DNA from: Stutzerimonas nosocomialis
GTDB taxonomy: Bacteria; Pseudomonadota; Gammaproteobacteria; Pseudomonadales; Pseudomonadaceae
NCBI RefSeq assembly: GCF_005876855.1
Contig: NZ_QLAE01000006.1
Coordinates: 119,610 to 183,609 of the forward strand
Length of the DNA stretch: 64,000 nucleotides
Direction of reading: 5' to 3'
Shown here: positions 20,601 through 31,471 of the stretch, in pieces
Position numbering within the stretch: the stretch's first letter is position 1
How the letters are laid out: every line of letters begins with the position of its first letter
Made by a program: the position numbers and the translations under genes
The notes under the pieces: generated by a model
What the model saw: only the letters and a program-made list of their open reading frames with translations
Databases searched by the model: none
What the model was told of the DNA's origin: nothing

Positions 20601-21490
20601 ACCGAAAGATCGTCGACCTCCGCCGCGGCACGCTGGTCGTAGGCAACCTGCATCCGGGGCGCGTTGAGCCGCACCACCGCGCGCGACAGCGCCTCCCCGC
20701 GCCAGCGCAGCCAGGCCTCGCCGCCGGCGACCAGCGTATCGAGCCGCCAGGCCTCGGTCAGTTCCGCCGGAATCCAGCCGGCCCAGTCGCTCTGGGGGAG
20801 ACGCAGATAGGCATCGAAGCGCCCCTGCCGCCAGCGCTCGGGGTTGACCCGCCCTTCGACGTTCAGCCCCAGCGGCTTGCCGTCGGGCAGCAGCAGCTCG
20901 CCCTGCAGGCGCATCCGCTGTCCGAGGGTACGCAACCGAAGGTTGGCGTAGCTCAGGGTCAGGGGCGCGGCATCGTGAGGCTCGAAGGTGATCTGGCTGT
21001 CGCCCAGCGACAGGTCGCCGATCTGCTGCAGGGCGCGCAGGACGGCCTCCGGGTCGGCGGGCGGCTGGTCGGGGCGCTGCGGCAAGCCTTCTACCCGCCA
21101 GCTGCCATCGGCGTCCTGGTGCAGGCTCAGGTGCACGCCGTCGAACGCCAGCGAGGCAATGCGCAACTGGCGATTCCATAGGCTTTCCACCAGGTCCGGC
21201 ACCACGGCGGCACGGTCCAGCCGGACCACCGCGTCGCCCTCCCCCAGGAGCACGTCATGGGCGACCACCCGCGGCAACAGGCCCGTCCAGTCACCTTCCA
21301 GACGGCCGATCGACACCGGCATGTCGAGCGCCTGCTGGGCGCGCTGCTGAGCTTCGAGGCGGTACTCGGCCACCAGCGGTATCAGTTGCCGGCCCAGGCT
21401 GACATAAAGCGCCGCGAGGATCAGCGCCAGGGCCACCAGCCAGAGCGCCTGGCGCACGACGGTGCCCAACAGGGAAACGAGCCGACTCAC
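17672..21490 (-). CDS. yhdP: YhdP, AsmA-like inter-membrane lipid transport protein
   Basis: Very large inner-membrane-anchored protein (1272 residues, family range) of the AsmA-like/DUF3971 group. In E. coli YhdP, TamB and YdbH together carry phospholipids to the outer membrane. One N-terminal membrane helix (about residues 12-32) is followed by a long beta-rich periplasmic repeat region and the AsmA-like C-terminal part near residues 1090-1230. It starts with GTG at 21490, preceded by CTGGAG. Downstream of rng on the same strand, conserved linkage. Confidence 0.95.
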   Translation of the reverse strand: MSRLVSLLGTVVRQALWLVALALILAALYVSLGRQLIPLVAEYRLEAQQRAQQALDMPVSIGRLEGDWTGLLPRVVAHDVLLGEGDAVVRLDRAAVVPDLVESLWNRQLRIASLAFDGVHLSLHQDADGSWRVEGLPQRPDQPPADPEAVLRALQQIGDLSLGDSQITFEPHDAAPLTLSYANLRLRTLGQRMRLQGELLLPDGKPLGLNVEGRVNPERWRQGRFDAYLRLPQSDWAGWIPAELTEAWRLDTLVAGGEAWLRWRGEALSRAVVRLNAPRMQVAYDQRAAAEVDDLSVAVYADRTESGMRVLVDGLAFSLGDSRWGGTTLSLVERPDADASTWGLEVDRLDLAPIAALAKALAPLPEEAAEALEALQPTGTLRNIVLAYRPDAAPLERVEFATNLENVAFGAYHGAPGATNVTGSLQGTPARGELRLDSRDFTLDLAQLFDQPWQYRRGRGRLTWTFDERAFTLAAPYLQVDAEEGDLAGDFLIRLMRDPEAEDYMDLRVGLRNGDARFTEKYLPSHGLAPELGAWLKSAIRGGGIDKGYFQYQGSLHGDAGEGARSLSLYFQVHDAELAFQPDWPALREGRGEVLIEDSGVRVRLEEGRILDSRILEATADVPHAAPGEAPRLAIKGRVEGSVADGLKILHEAPIGTAELFAGWQGEGPLHGVLELDIPLDHGAEPHVLADFSTEGARLLIAEPKLELQKLGGRFRYDTRQGLSASELQADVLGKPVRGRAVATGKPGSPGTRIEAEGRVELARLKQWLAFEQDVPASGELPYRLRLMLGAEGGQLQIDSSLQGLNVQLPAPFDKATAARRDSSLRMTLQGPERRYWVRYGDLAALAYAAPADRLLEGRGELMLGGGSASLPDERGVRIRGRLEQLDWSAWQPLVTGQGNAPGGGAGGGADVSLLRNAQVQIGRFAGFGTEIEELDVDLQRAPAGWQLGLQSELLAGEVQVPDARGAVIGVTLQHLRFPPADASPDAAPATEDPLAGVDPRSIPPMDIFIARVLQGEAPLGAWSLKLRPSAEGLAFSDLDIGLKGARLTGGGAWEAQGSRFSGRVEGGNLGDVLLAWGFAPTVTSESFHLEADGRWPGSPAWLSLKRYSGNLSPSLRRGQFVEVEGSAQALRVFGLLNFNSIGRRLRLDFSDLFGKGLGYDRMKGQLSAEQGVYRTREPITVTSPSSNLELDGILDMPADRIDARLLVTLPVTNNLPLAALIVGAPAIGGALFIADRLLGDRLARFATVQYKVEGPWQTPSITFDRPFEKPQ

Positions 21491-21542
21491 GAATTCAGAC
21501 TCCAGCCGCCAGCGGGGCGCGGACAGCGCGCTGCACCACTAT

Positions 21543-23000
21543 TCAGAGCAGCACCACGTCGTACTGTTCCTGGGAATACATGCTTTCGACCTGGAATTTG
21601 ATCGGCCGCCCGATGAAGCCTTCCAGGTCCGCGACGTTGCCCGACTCCTCGTCGAGCAGACGGTCGATCACGCGCTGGTTCGCCAGTACCCGGTAGCCTT
21701 CGGCCTGGTAGGCACGCGCCTCGCGCAGGATTTCGCGGAAGATCTCGTAGCAGATGGTCTCCGGCGTCTTCAGCTTGCCGCGCGCCTGGCAGCACGAACA
21801 GGGCTCGCACAGGATCTGCTCGAGGCTTTCGCGGGTGCGCTTGCGGGTCATCTGCACCAGGCCGAGTTCGGTGATGCCGATGATGTTGGTCTTGGCGTGA
21901 TCGCGTTCAAGCTGCTTTTCCAGCGTGCGCAGGACCTGGCGACGGTGCTCTTCGTCCTCCATGTCGATGAAGTCGATGATGATGATCCCGCCGATGTTGC
22001 GCAGGCGCAGCTGGCGGGCGATCGCCGTGGCCGCCTCCAGGTTGGTCTTGAAGATGGTTTCCTCGAGCGTGCGATGGCCGACGAAGGCTCCGGTGTTGAC
22101 GTCGATGGTGGTCATCGCCTCGGCCGGATCGACCACCAGGTAGCCGCCGGACTTGAGCATCACCTTGCGTTCGAGGGCCCGCTGGATCTCGTCTTCGACG
22201 CCGTAGAGATCGAAGATCGGCCGCTCGCCGGGGTAGTGTTCGAGGCGATCGTCCAGCTCGGGCATCAGCTCGGCGACGAACTGGCTGATCTTCTGGAAGT
22301 TCTCCCGCGAGTCGATGCGGATCTTCTCGATGCGGGGATGGACCAGGTCACGCAGGGTCCGCATGGCCAGCGTCAGGTCCTCGTAGATCAGCGAGGGCGC
22401 GCGTGCGCTTTTCATCTGCCCGGCGATCTGCCCCCACAGGCGGCGCAGGTAGCGGATGTCCATCATGATCTCGTCGGCACCGGCGCCTTCGGCCGCGGTG
22501 CGCAGGATGAAACCGCCGGCCTCCTCGATGCCCTCGGCCTCCACGCATTCGGCGACGATCTGCTTGAGCCGCTCACGCTCGACCTCTTCCTCGATCCGCA
22601 GCGAAATGCCGACGTGGCTGGTACGCGGCATGTAGACCAGATAGCGGGAGGGAATCGACAGCTGGGTGGTCAGGCGGGCGCCCTTGGTACCGATCGGGTC
22701 CTTGGTGACCTGCACCACCAGGCTCTGGCCGTCATGCACCAGGGCGCTGATCGGCTCGACGGCGCTGCCTTCACGCGCCGAGATTTCCGACGCATGGATG
22801 AACGCGGCGCGGTCGAGCCCGATGTCGACGAAGGCCGCCTGCATGCCGGGCAACACCCGCACGACCTTGCCCTTGTAGATGTTGCCGACGATGCCACGGC
22901 GCTGCGTGCGCTCGACATGCACCTCCTGCAGCACACCGTTTTCCACCACCGCCACGCGGGACTCCATGGGGGTGATGTTGATCAGAATTTCTTCGCTCAT
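21543..23000 (-). CDS. rng: Ribonuclease G
   Basis: RNase G matures the 16S rRNA 5' end and degrades some mRNAs. The 485-residue product has an S1 RNA-binding domain (about 38-125) and the RNase E/G catalytic domain. MTTIDVNTGAFVG near residue 302 and IIIIDFIDMED near 345 carry the metal-binding aspartates, and the Cys-rich zinc-link segment CEPCSCCQARG is near 407. ATG at 23000. Order maf-rng-yhdP on one strand. Confidence 0.96.
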   Translation of the reverse strand: MSEEILINITPMESRVAVVENGVLQEVHVERTQRRGIVGNIYKGKVVRVLPGMQAAFVDIGLDRAAFIHASEISAREGSAVEPISALVHDGQSLVVQVTKDPIGTKGARLTTQLSIPSRYLVYMPRTSHVGISLRIEEEVERERLKQIVAECVEAEGIEEAGGFILRTAAEGAGADEIMMDIRYLRRLWGQIAGQMKSARAPSLIYEDLTLAMRTLRDLVHPRIEKIRIDSRENFQKISQFVAELMPELDDRLEHYPGERPIFDLYGVEDEIQRALERKVMLKSGGYLVVDPAEAMTTIDVNTGAFVGHRTLEETIFKTNLEAATAIARQLRLRNIGGIIIIDFIDMEDEEHRRQVLRTLEKQLERDHAKTNIIGITELGLVQMTRKRTRESLEQILCEPCSCCQARGKLKTPETICYEIFREILREARAYQAEGYRVLANQRVIDRLLDEESGNVADLEGFIGRPIKFQVESMYSQEQYDVVLL

Positions 23001-23073
23001 TGGCCACTTCTCGCTGAAGGCGCGGGCGACTGGCCCGTCACACCGCCGCCGTTTGACGGCAAGCCTACCGTCT

Positions 23074-23667
23074 TCAGGCCCTCGGGTGCCAATGGCCGAT
23101 GCCGAACGCCTCGAGCAACTGCGCCGTTTCGCAGAGCGGCAGCCCTACGACCGCCGAGTAGCTGCCCTGCAGGTGACTGACGAATACCGCCGCCAACCCC
23201 TGGATTCCGTAGGCGCCCGCCTTGTCGCAGGGCTCTCCGGTCGCCCAGTAGGCATCGATTTCGTCGCTCGACACGGGCCGGAAGCTCACCCGGCTGGCCA
23301 CCACCCGGGATTGACACCTCCCGGCGCCGGCGACCGCCACCGCGGTCAGCACCTGGTGTTCGCGCCCCGACAGGGCTTCGAGCATGTCCCGCGCGTGCTG
23401 CCGGTCGGCCGGCTTGCCGAGAATGCGCCCGTCGAGCACCACGGCCGTGTCGGCGCCGAGCACGCAGCTGTCGCCCGCGGCCTCCAGCAGAGTCAGAGCC
23501 GCGGCGGCCTTGGCCCGCGCCAGGCGCTCCACGTACGCCTCGGGCGTTTCGTCCGGCAAGACGCTTTCGTCTATCGGCGCGACAAGAGGGATGAACGACA
23601 CGCCGATCTGGCCGAGCAGCTCGGCCCGACGCGGGGATGCGGATGCGAGATAGAGGATCGCCATCAT
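23074..23667 (-). CDS. maf: Maf-family nucleotide pyrophosphatase (dTTP/UTP type)
   Basis: Maf proteins hydrolyse noncanonical or specific nucleoside triphosphates to monophosphates and were first linked to septum formation. The sequence starts [20 protein letters not shown] with the SxSPRR substrate loop; the [19 protein letters not shown] region is typical. There are two adjacent ATG codons (23667 and 23664); AAGGA abuts the first, so the second is the more likely start. About 197 residues. It lies between mreD and rng. Confidence 0.92.
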   Translation of the reverse strand: MMAILYLASASPRRAELLGQIGVSFIPLVAPIDESVLPDETPEAYVERLARAKAAAALTLLEAAGDSCVLGADTAVVLDGRILGKPADRQHARDMLEALSGREHQVLTAVAVAGAGRCQSRVVASRVSFRPVSSDEIDAYWATGEPCDKAGAYGIQGLAAVFVSHLQGSYSAVVGLPLCETAQLLEAFGIGHWHPRA

Positions 23668-23710
23668 TCCTTCCCGTTGGGACAGCGCCGAGAAGGTGGG
23701 CGCCGCCGGA

Positions 23711-24199
23711 TCAGTTCACGTGAAACCGCAGCCGCAGGCCGCGGAGGGCGACGAATATCCAGGGCCACAACAGCGCGCTGACCAGCGCCGGCAACAGGAA
23801 CGTCAGGGTTGGCGGCCGACTGCCGCCGAGGGTGTTCAGCCACAGCTGGACCAGCTGAGCCAGGCCGAAGACCACCAGCAGGATCATCACCTGCTGCCAC
23901 ACCGGGTAGATGCGCAGGCGCTGGTTGAGCGCCAGCACCATGCCGGCCACCAGGGTCAGCACCAGGGCATGCTGGCCCAGCAGCGAGCCGTAGAGGACAT
24001 CCTGGCCGATCCCGAGGATCCAGGCGGTGGTCATGCCGACCCGGTGCGGCAGGTAGAGCACCCAGTAGGTCACGAACATCGCCAGCCACAGCGGCCGGCC
24101 GATGTTCATGAATTCCGGCATGGGCGCCACGCTGAGCAGCAACCCCAGCACGAAGGTGAGCCAGACGAGCCAGCCGTTGTTACGCCGCGAGTTGATCAC
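23711..24199 (-). CDS. mreD: Rod-shape protein MreD
   Basis: Small polytopic inner-membrane protein of the elongasome that works with MreC and RodA/PBP2 to keep rod shape. The 162 residues are almost all hydrophobic, with about five membrane segments. The start is GTG at 24199, overlapping the mreC stop (GTGA), so its translation is coupled to mreC. Confidence 0.94.
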   Translation of the reverse strand: MINSRRNNGWLVWLTFVLGLLLSVAPMPEFMNIGRPLWLAMFVTYWVLYLPHRVGMTTAWILGIGQDVLYGSLLGQHALVLTLVAGMVLALNQRLRIYPVWQQVMILLVVFGLAQLVQLWLNTLGGSRPPTLTFLLPALVSALLWPWIFVALRGLRLRFHVN

Positions 24200-25143
24200 T
24201 GGGCAGCCTCTGTCGGCGCCTGGGCAGGCGTGGTTTCGGCAGGCGCCGCGGGCTGCGCCGCCTCTTCGCGGTCGGCCTCCTCCTGAGCGGCGGCCGAATC
24301 GTTGGCGCGCTCTTCGGGGGATCGGGTGTCGGTGAACACCAGGAGCAGGTAACGGCTGCGATTGAGGGCCGCGGTAGGCACCGCGCGAACGATGGCGAAC
24401 GGCTGGCCGGAGTCATGGATGACTTCCTTGACCGTCGCTACCGGATAACCGGTGGGAAAGCGCTGGCCGAGCCCCGAGCTGACCAGCAGGTCGCCCTCGC
24501 GGATGTCGGCGGTATCGGCCACATGGCGCAGTTCCAGGCGCTCCGGGTTGCCGGTGCCGCTGGCGATGGCGCGCAGGCCGTTGCGGTTGACCTGGACCGG
24601 AATGCTGTGGGTGGTATCGGTGAGCAGCATGACCCGCGAGGTGTAGGGCATCACCTCGACCACCTGCCCCATCAGACCACGGGCATCGAGCACCGGCTGG
24701 CCGAGGAACACGCCGTCGCGCTCACCCTTGTCGATCAGGATGCGATGGGTATAGGGATTGGGATCGACACCGATCAGCTCGCCGACCAGTACCCGGTCGT
24801 CCACCAGCGCCGACGAATTGAGCAGCTCGCGCAGGCGCACGTTCTGCTCGGTCAGTGCGGCGAGCTTCTGCAGCCGACGCTGCATGAGCAGCGCTTCGGC
24901 CTTGAGCTTCTCGTTCTCGGCCATCAGGTTGTCGCGGCTGGCGATCTGAGCCGTTGCCCCTTCCCAGAGCCGAACCGGCATCTCGGCCAGCCAGTAGAAC
25001 GGCGTCAGCACCAGCCCCATCTGGCTGCGCACCGGCTTGAGCGCCTCGAAACGCGCATCGACCACCATCAGCGCAACGGACAGCACGACGAGCACCAGCA
25101 GGCGCACACCGAGTGACGGTCCCTTAGCGAATAGCGGCTTAAT
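24196..25143 (-). CDS. mreC: Rod-shape protein MreC
   Basis: Bitopic inner-membrane protein whose periplasmic beta-domains activate PBP2 in the elongasome. It has an N-terminal membrane helix, a coiled coil (about residues 65-105), then two beta-domains and a low-complexity Ala/Glu/Pro tail. The nearest standard start is GTG at 25107, but it lies inside the conserved-looking stretch KPLFAKGPSLGVRLLVL. The frame remains open upstream to ATT at 25143, preceded by GAGGAAA at normal spacing. I annotate the ATT start (315 residues); see findings. The end overlaps mreD. Confidence 0.9.
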   Translation of the reverse strand: MKPLFAKGPSLGVRLLVLVVLSVALMVVDARFEALKPVRSQMGLVLTPFYWLAEMPVRLWEGATAQIASRDNLMAENEKLKAEALLMQRRLQKLAALTEQNVRLRELLNSSALVDDRVLVGELIGVDPNPYTHRILIDKGERDGVFLGQPVLDARGLMGQVVEVMPYTSRVMLLTDTTHSIPVQVNRNGLRAIASGTGNPERLELRHVADTADIREGDLLVSSGLGQRFPTGYPVATVKEVIHDSGQPFAIVRAVPTAALNRSRYLLLVFTDTRSPEERANDSAAAQEEADREEAAQPAAPAETTPAQAPTEAAQ

Positions 25144-25229
25144 GGCGGTTTCCTCGCAACCACAGGCTCACGAGCGCCGGCGAGGCAGGCGAGAGGTTCG
25201 CCCGCCGCTCGACGCCGCGGCCTGCCGGA

Positions 25230-26578
<1,349 letters not shown>

Positions 26579-26866
26579 ATGGCGCTAGAACGCTCCGAGG
26601 TGGAAAAGATCGCTCACCTGGCCCGGCTGGGCCTGAATGACGCCGACCTTCCCCGCACCACCGAGACCCTCAACAACATCCTCGGCCTGATCGACCGCAT
26701 GCAGGCCGTCGACACCCAGGGCGTCGAACCGCTGGCCCACCCGCTGGAAACCAGCCAGCGCCTGCGCGCCGACGAAGTCACCGAAGGCAATCAGCGCGAC
26801 GCCTATCAGGCCATCGCACCGGCCGTCGAGGATGGGCTCTATCTGGTCCCGCGGGTGATCGAGTAA
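26579..26866 (+). CDS. gatC: Asp/Glu-tRNA amidotransferase subunit C
   Basis: GatC is the small stabilising subunit of GatCAB, which converts Glu-tRNA(Gln) and Asp-tRNA(Asn) to the amidated forms. The product has 95 residues, beginning [19 protein letters not shown], family-typical. The stop TAA is followed 14 bases later by the preferred gatA start. Confidence 0.96.
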   Translation: MALERSEVEKIAHLARLGLNDADLPRTTETLNNILGLIDRMQAVDTQGVEPLAHPLETSQRLRADEVTEGNQRDAYQAIAPAVEDGLYLVPRVIE

Positions 26867-26880
26867 TGAAGGACGCCGAC

Positions 26881-28332
26881 ATGCATCAACTGACCCTGGC
26901 CGGCATCGCCCGCGCCCTGGCCGCCAAGGACTTTTCCGCCGAAGAGCTGACCCGCACGCTGCTGGCGCGCATCGAGCAGCTCGATCCGCAACTCAACGCC
27001 TTCATCACCGTCACCGCCGACCCGGCGCTCGAGCAGGCGCGAGCCGCCGATGCCCGCCGCGCCGCCGGTGAAAACGGCCCGCTGCTCGGCGCACCGATCG
27101 CCCACAAGGACCTGTTCTGCACCCAGGGCATCCGCACCAGCTGCGGATCGAAGATTCTCGATGCGTTCAAGGCGCCCTACGACGCCACCGTGGTGCAGCG
27201 CCTCGCCGACGCCGGCGCGGTGAGCCTCGGCAAGCTGAACATGGACGAGTTCGCCATGGGCTCGGCCAACGAGTCGAGCTACTACGGCCCGGTGAAGAAC
27301 CCCTGGGACCTGAGCCGAGTGCCAGGCGGCTCGTCCGGCGGTTCGGCGGCTGCGGTCGCCGCCCGCCTGCTGCCCGCTGCCACCGGTACCGACACCGGCG
27401 GCTCGATCCGCCAGCCGGCGGCGCTGACCAACCTCACCGGCCTCAAGCCCACCTACGGCCGCGTCTCGCGCTGGGGCATGATCGCCTACGCCTCCAGCCT
27501 CGACCAGGGCGGCCCCATGGCCCGTACCGCCGAAGACTGCGCACTGCTGCTGGGTGCCATGGCCGGTTTCGACCCGAAGGACTCGACCAGCGTCGACCAG
27601 CCGCTGGACGACTACCTCGCCGCCCTGGACAAACCGCTCTCGGGCCTGCGCATCGGCCTGCCGAAGGAGTACTTCGGTGCCGGCCTGGACGCGAAGATCG
27701 CAGACGCGGTGATGGCGGCGGTCGAAGTACTGAAGAAGCTCGGCGCCACGGTCAGGGAGATCAGCCTGCCGAACATGCAGCACGCGATCCCCTCCTATTA
27801 TGTGATCGCGCCGGCCGAGGCCTCCTCCAACCTCTCGCGCTTCGACGGCGTGCGCTTCGGCTACCGCTGCGAGGACCCGGTGGACCTCACCGACCTCTAC
27901 AAGCGCTCGCGCGCCGAAGGCTTCGGCGATGAGGTCAAGCGCCGCATCATGGTCGGCACCTACGCGCTGTCGGCCGGCTACTACGATGCCTATTACCTGA
28001 AAGCGCAGAAGATCCGCCGCCTGATCAAGAACGACTTCGTCAGCGCCTTCGAGCAGGTCGACGTGATCCTCGGCCCTACCACGCCGAACCTGGCCTGGAA
28101 GCTGGGCGAGAAGAACGCCGATCCGGTATCGGCCTACCTCGAGGACATCTACACCATCACCGCCAACCTCGCCGGCATCCCGGGCCTGTCCATGCCGGCC
28201 GGCTTCGTCGACGGCCTGCCGGTGGGCGTCCAGCTGCTGGCCCCCTATTTCCAGGAAAGCCGCCTGCTCAACGTCGCCCATCAGTACCAGCAGGTCACTG
28301 AATGGCACACCCAAGCACCGAGCGGATTCTGA
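26881..28332 (+). CDS. gatA: Asp/Glu-tRNA amidotransferase subunit A
   Basis: GatA releases ammonia from glutamine or asparagine for transamidation. I place the start at the ATG at 26881 ([13 protein letters not shown]), 8 bases after AAGGA; the ATG at 26866 overlaps the gatC stop and is less likely. The 483 residues carry the amidase triad: Lys in [10 protein letters not shown] (about 76), Ser in [14 protein letters not shown] (about 151) and Ser in [12 protein letters not shown] (about 175). Confidence 0.97.
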   Translation: MHQLTLAGIARALAAKDFSAEELTRTLLARIEQLDPQLNAFITVTADPALEQARAADARRAAGENGPLLGAPIAHKDLFCTQGIRTSCGSKILDAFKAPYDATVVQRLADAGAVSLGKLNMDEFAMGSANESSYYGPVKNPWDLSRVPGGSSGGSAAAVAARLLPAATGTDTGGSIRQPAALTNLTGLKPTYGRVSRWGMIAYASSLDQGGPMARTAEDCALLLGAMAGFDPKDSTSVDQPLDDYLAALDKPLSGLRIGLPKEYFGAGLDAKIADAVMAAVEVLKKLGATVREISLPNMQHAIPSYYVIAPAEASSNLSRFDGVRFGYRCEDPVDLTDLYKRSRAEGFGDEVKRRIMVGTYALSAGYYDAYYLKAQKIRRLIKNDFVSAFEQVDVILGPTTPNLAWKLGEKNADPVSAYLEDIYTITANLAGIPGLSMPAGFVDGLPVGVQLLAPYFQESRLLNVAHQYQQVTEWHTQAPSGF

Positions 28333-28343
28333 GGACGACACAC

Positions 28344-29792
28344 ATGCAATGGGAAACCGTGATCGGGCTGGAAATCCACGCACAGCTCGCCACCCAATCG
28401 AAGATCTTCTCCGGCAGCGCCACCGCCTTCGGCGCCGAGCCCAACACCCAGGCCAGCCTGGTCGACCTCGGCATGCCCGGCACCCTGCCGGTGCTCAACG
28501 CCGAAGCCGTGCGCATGGCCTGCAAGTTCGGCCTGGCGATCGACGCCGAGATCGCCGAGAAGAACGTCTTCGCGCGCAAGAACTACTTCTACCCTGACCT
28601 GCCCAAGGGCTACCAGACCAGCCAGATGGATCACCCCATCGTCGGCAAGGGACACCTGGACATCACCCTGGAAGACGGCACCACGCGCCGCATCGGCATC
28701 ACCCGGGCGCACCTGGAAGAAGACGCCGGCAAGAGCCTGCACGAAGACTTCCACGGCATGAGCGGCATCGACCTGAACCGCGCCGGCACGCCGCTGCTGG
28801 AAATCGTCTCCGAACCGGACATCCGCAGCGCCAAGGAGGCGGTGGCCTACGTCAAGGCCATCCACGCCCTGGTGCGCTACCTCGGCATCTGCGACGGCAA
28901 CATGGCCGAAGGCTCGCTGCGCTGCGACTGCAACGTCTCGGTTCGCCCCAAGGGCCAGGCCGAGTTCGGCACCCGCGCGGAGATCAAGAACGTCAACTCC
29001 TTCCGCTTCATCGAGAAGGCGATCAACCACGAGGTGCAGCGCCAGATCGAGCTGATCGAGGACGGCGGCAAGGTCGTCCAGGAAACCCGCCTGTACGACC
29101 CGAACAAGGACGAGACGCGCTCGATGCGCAGCAAGGAGGAAGCCAACGACTACCGTTACTTCCCCTGCCCCGACCTGCTGCCGGTGGTCATCGAGCAAAG
29201 CTTCCTCGACGAGGTTCGCGCCAGCCTGCCGGAGCTGCCGGTGCAGAAGCGCGAGCGTTTCGAAAGCCAGTACGGGCTGTCCGCCTACGACGCCACGGTA
29301 CTGGCCGCGAGCCGCGAACTGGCCGACTACTTCGAAGCCGTGCAGAAGGCCTGCGGCGATGCCAAGCTGTCCGCCAACTGGGTGATGGGCGAGCTGTCCA
29401 GCCTGCTCAACAAGGACAACCTCGAAATCGACCAGTCGCCGGTATCGGCCGAACAACTGGGCGGGATGATCCAGCGCATCAAGGACAACACCATCAGCGG
29501 CAAGATCGCCAAGATGGTCTTCGAAGCGCTGGCCGCTGGCGAAGGCGCCACCGCGGATGAAATCATCGAGAAGAAGGGTCTCAAGCAGGTCACCGACACC
29601 GGCGCCATCGAGGCGATGCTCGACGAGGTGCTCGCCGCCAATGCCGAGCAGGTCGAACAGTACCGCGCCAGCGACGAAGCCAAGCGCGGCAAGATGTTCG
29701 GCTTCTTCGTCGGCCAGGCGATGAAGGCGTCCAAGGGCAAGGCCAACCCTGGCCAGGTGAACCAATTGCTGAAGAAGAAACTCGACGGCTGA
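28344..29792 (+). CDS. gatB: Asp/Glu-tRNA amidotransferase subunit B
   Basis: GatB binds the mischarged tRNA, activates the acyl group with ATP and completes amidation with ammonia from GatA. The 482-residue product begins at the ATG at 28344, with GAGGA 8 bases upstream. [12 protein letters not shown] at the N-terminus and [16 protein letters not shown] near residue 145 are family hallmarks; the C-terminal part is the helical YqeY-like tRNA-binding tail. A clear terminator follows. Confidence 0.97.
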   Translation: MQWETVIGLEIHAQLATQSKIFSGSATAFGAEPNTQASLVDLGMPGTLPVLNAEAVRMACKFGLAIDAEIAEKNVFARKNYFYPDLPKGYQTSQMDHPIVGKGHLDITLEDGTTRRIGITRAHLEEDAGKSLHEDFHGMSGIDLNRAGTPLLEIVSEPDIRSAKEAVAYVKAIHALVRYLGICDGNMAEGSLRCDCNVSVRPKGQAEFGTRAEIKNVNSFRFIEKAINHEVQRQIELIEDGGKVVQETRLYDPNKDETRSMRSKEEANDYRYFPCPDLLPVVIEQSFLDEVRASLPELPVQKRERFESQYGLSAYDATVLAASRELADYFEAVQKACGDAKLSANWVMGELSSLLNKDNLEIDQSPVSAEQLGGMIQRIKDNTISGKIAKMVFEALAAGEGATADEIIEKKGLKQVTDTGAIEAMLDEVLAANAEQVEQYRASDEAKRGKMFGFFVGQAMKASKGKANPGQVNQLLKKKLDG

Positions 29793-29810
29793 TCGAGCCT
29801 CCAAGGATCG

Positions 29811-29833
29811 ACGCCGGGTACGCCCGGCGTTTT
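29811..29833 (+). terminator. Rho-independent terminator after gatB
   Basis: Perfect 8-base stem ACGCCGGG/CCCGGCGT with a 4-base loop, then TTTC. It ends the gatCAB operon 18 bases after the gatB stop. Confidence 0.8.
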
Positions 29834-29852
29834 CTTGTCAGGAAGGAAACCC

Positions 29853-30266
29853 ATGCTGCGTGCGATCACCCTTGCGACACTAACGACCCTGCTGCTGGCC
29901 GGCTGTACCACCCACGAGCCGGTCGAACGACCGCCCGCGAGCGTGCCCGTGCCAGCGCCGGCACCAGCCACCTACAGCGCGGAGGGACTCGCCTCCTTCT
30001 ATGGCAAGCAGCACCACGGCAAGCGCACCGCCAACGGCGAGACCTTCGACCAGCACGCCATGACCGCGGCACATCGCACGCTGCCGTTCGGCACCTGGGT
30101 GCGGGTCACCCATCTGGCCAGCGGGCGCAGCGTCGAGGTTCGAATCAACGACCGCGGCCCCTATGGCCGTGGGCGGATCATCGACCTCTCGCACAAGGCC
30201 GCCGCGGAGCTGGGCATCGTCAGGCAGGGTGTTTCGCGGGTGCGCATCGAGCAGCTGGACCGCTGA
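29853..30266 (+). CDS. Short RlpA-like septal/cell-wall lipoprotein
   Basis: Predicted outer-membrane lipoprotein of 137 residues. The lipobox LLLAGC places the lipidated Cys near residue 18. A double-psi beta-barrel domain follows, with [20 protein letters not shown] near residues 50-69 and [18 protein letters not shown] near 98-115, the catalytic-type segments of RlpA lytic transglycosylases. It has no C-terminal SPOR domain, unlike RlpA proper, so recruitment to denuded glycan at septa is not expected by that route. AGGAAGGAAA precedes the ATG. Confidence 0.88.
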   Translation: MLRAITLATLTTLLLAGCTTHEPVERPPASVPVPAPAPATYSAEGLASFYGKQHHGKRTANGETFDQHAMTAAHRTLPFGTWVRVTHLASGRSVEVRINDRGPYGRGRIIDLSHKAAAELGIVRQGVSRVRIEQLDR

Positions 30267-30338
30267 CGGGCACCCTGCCCCGACCCGACTGTCTGATGGC
30301 GAGCAGTCTGGTGCCGCCTTTGTTTCGTGGAGTTGAAC

Positions 30339-31451
30339 ATGACCCTTTTGATCTTCGTCTACCTGATCGCCGGTCTGGTGCTGCTGGTGATTGGAGCCGA
30401 AGTCCTGGTACGCGGGGCGTCGCGCCTGGCGGCCATTTTCGGTATCTCGCCCCTGATCATCGGCCTCACGGTGGTGGCCTTCGGTACCAGCGCACCGGAA
30501 ACCGCCGTCAGCGTGCAAGCCTCGCTGGGCGGCAGCGGCGACCTTGCCGTGGGCAACGTGATCGGCAGCAACATCGCCAACGTGTTGCTGATCCTCGGGC
30601 TGTCGGCGCTGGTCGCGCCGCTGATCGTCTCCCGCCAGCTGATCCGCCTCGACGTCCCGATCATGATCGGCGCCGGCGTCCTGACCTTCGCCCTGGCCTG
30701 GGATGGCACGCTGGACCGCCTGGACGGCGCGCTGCTGTTCGCCTCGGTGGTCGGCTACTGCGTGCTGCTGATCGTGCTCAGCCGCCGCAGCAAGCGCCCG
30801 GCGGGAGAGCCTGACGAATTCGACGAGGCATTCGCGCTCAAGGAAAAACCGGGGCGATTCGCCTGGCTGATCAACCTGCTGCTGGTCGTGGTGGGCCTGG
30901 TGCTGCTGATAGGCGGGTCCAACCTGCTGGTGGAAGGCGCGGTGTCGCTGGCCCGGGCCCTGGGCCTGTCGGAACTGATCATCGGCCTGACGGTGATCGC
31001 CGTCGGCACCTCCCTGCCCGAGCTGGCTACCTCGATGCTCGCGGTCTTCAAGGGCGAACGCGACATCGCCGTGGGCAACATCGTCGGCAGCTCCATCTTC
31101 AACCTGCTGCTGGTGCTCGGCGCCGCGGCCCTGGTCGCGCCCAGCGGGCTGTCGATCTCGCCCAATGCGCTGGCCTTCGACTTCCCGGTGATGATGGCGG
31201 TATTCCTCGCCTGCCTGCCGATCTTCTTCTCGGGCTACCAGATCAGCCGCTGGGAAGGTCTGCTGTTCTTCTTCTACTACCTGGCCTATACCGCCTATCT
31301 GGTGCTGTTCGCCACCGGCAGGCCGGTGATCGCCCTGTTCGTGCATGCGATGGCCTGGTACGTGCTGCCCCTGACCGCGCTGACGCTGGTGGTCCTGGCG
31401 ATACGCGCCTGGCGCCGCCAGCGCGGCGAAACCCTTTCCCAACAACCCTGA
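30339..31451 (+). CDS. Calcium/sodium antiporter family protein (YrbG-like), copy 1
   Basis: Inner-membrane Ca2+:cation antiporter (CaCA) of 370 residues with about ten membrane segments. The two inverted alpha-repeats that form the ion site are visible: GLTVVAFGTSAPETAVS near residue 45 and GLTVIAVGTSLPELATSM near residue 220. The ATG at 30339 has GTGGAG in front. A close paralogue follows 20 bases later on the same strand. The ion specificity (Ca2+ or another cation) cannot be decided here. Confidence 0.92.
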   Translation: MTLLIFVYLIAGLVLLVIGAEVLVRGASRLAAIFGISPLIIGLTVVAFGTSAPETAVSVQASLGGSGDLAVGNVIGSNIANVLLILGLSALVAPLIVSRQLIRLDVPIMIGAGVLTFALAWDGTLDRLDGALLFASVVGYCVLLIVLSRRSKRPAGEPDEFDEAFALKEKPGRFAWLINLLLVVVGLVLLIGGSNLLVEGAVSLARALGLSELIIGLTVIAVGTSLPELATSMLAVFKGERDIAVGNIVGSSIFNLLLVLGAAALVAPSGLSISPNALAFDFPVMMAVFLACLPIFFSGYQISRWEGLLFFFYYLAYTAYLVLFATGRPVIALFVHAMAWYVLPLTALTLVVLAIRAWRRQRGETLSQQP

Positions 31452-31471
31452 ACTCCGGAAACCCTTGCACC

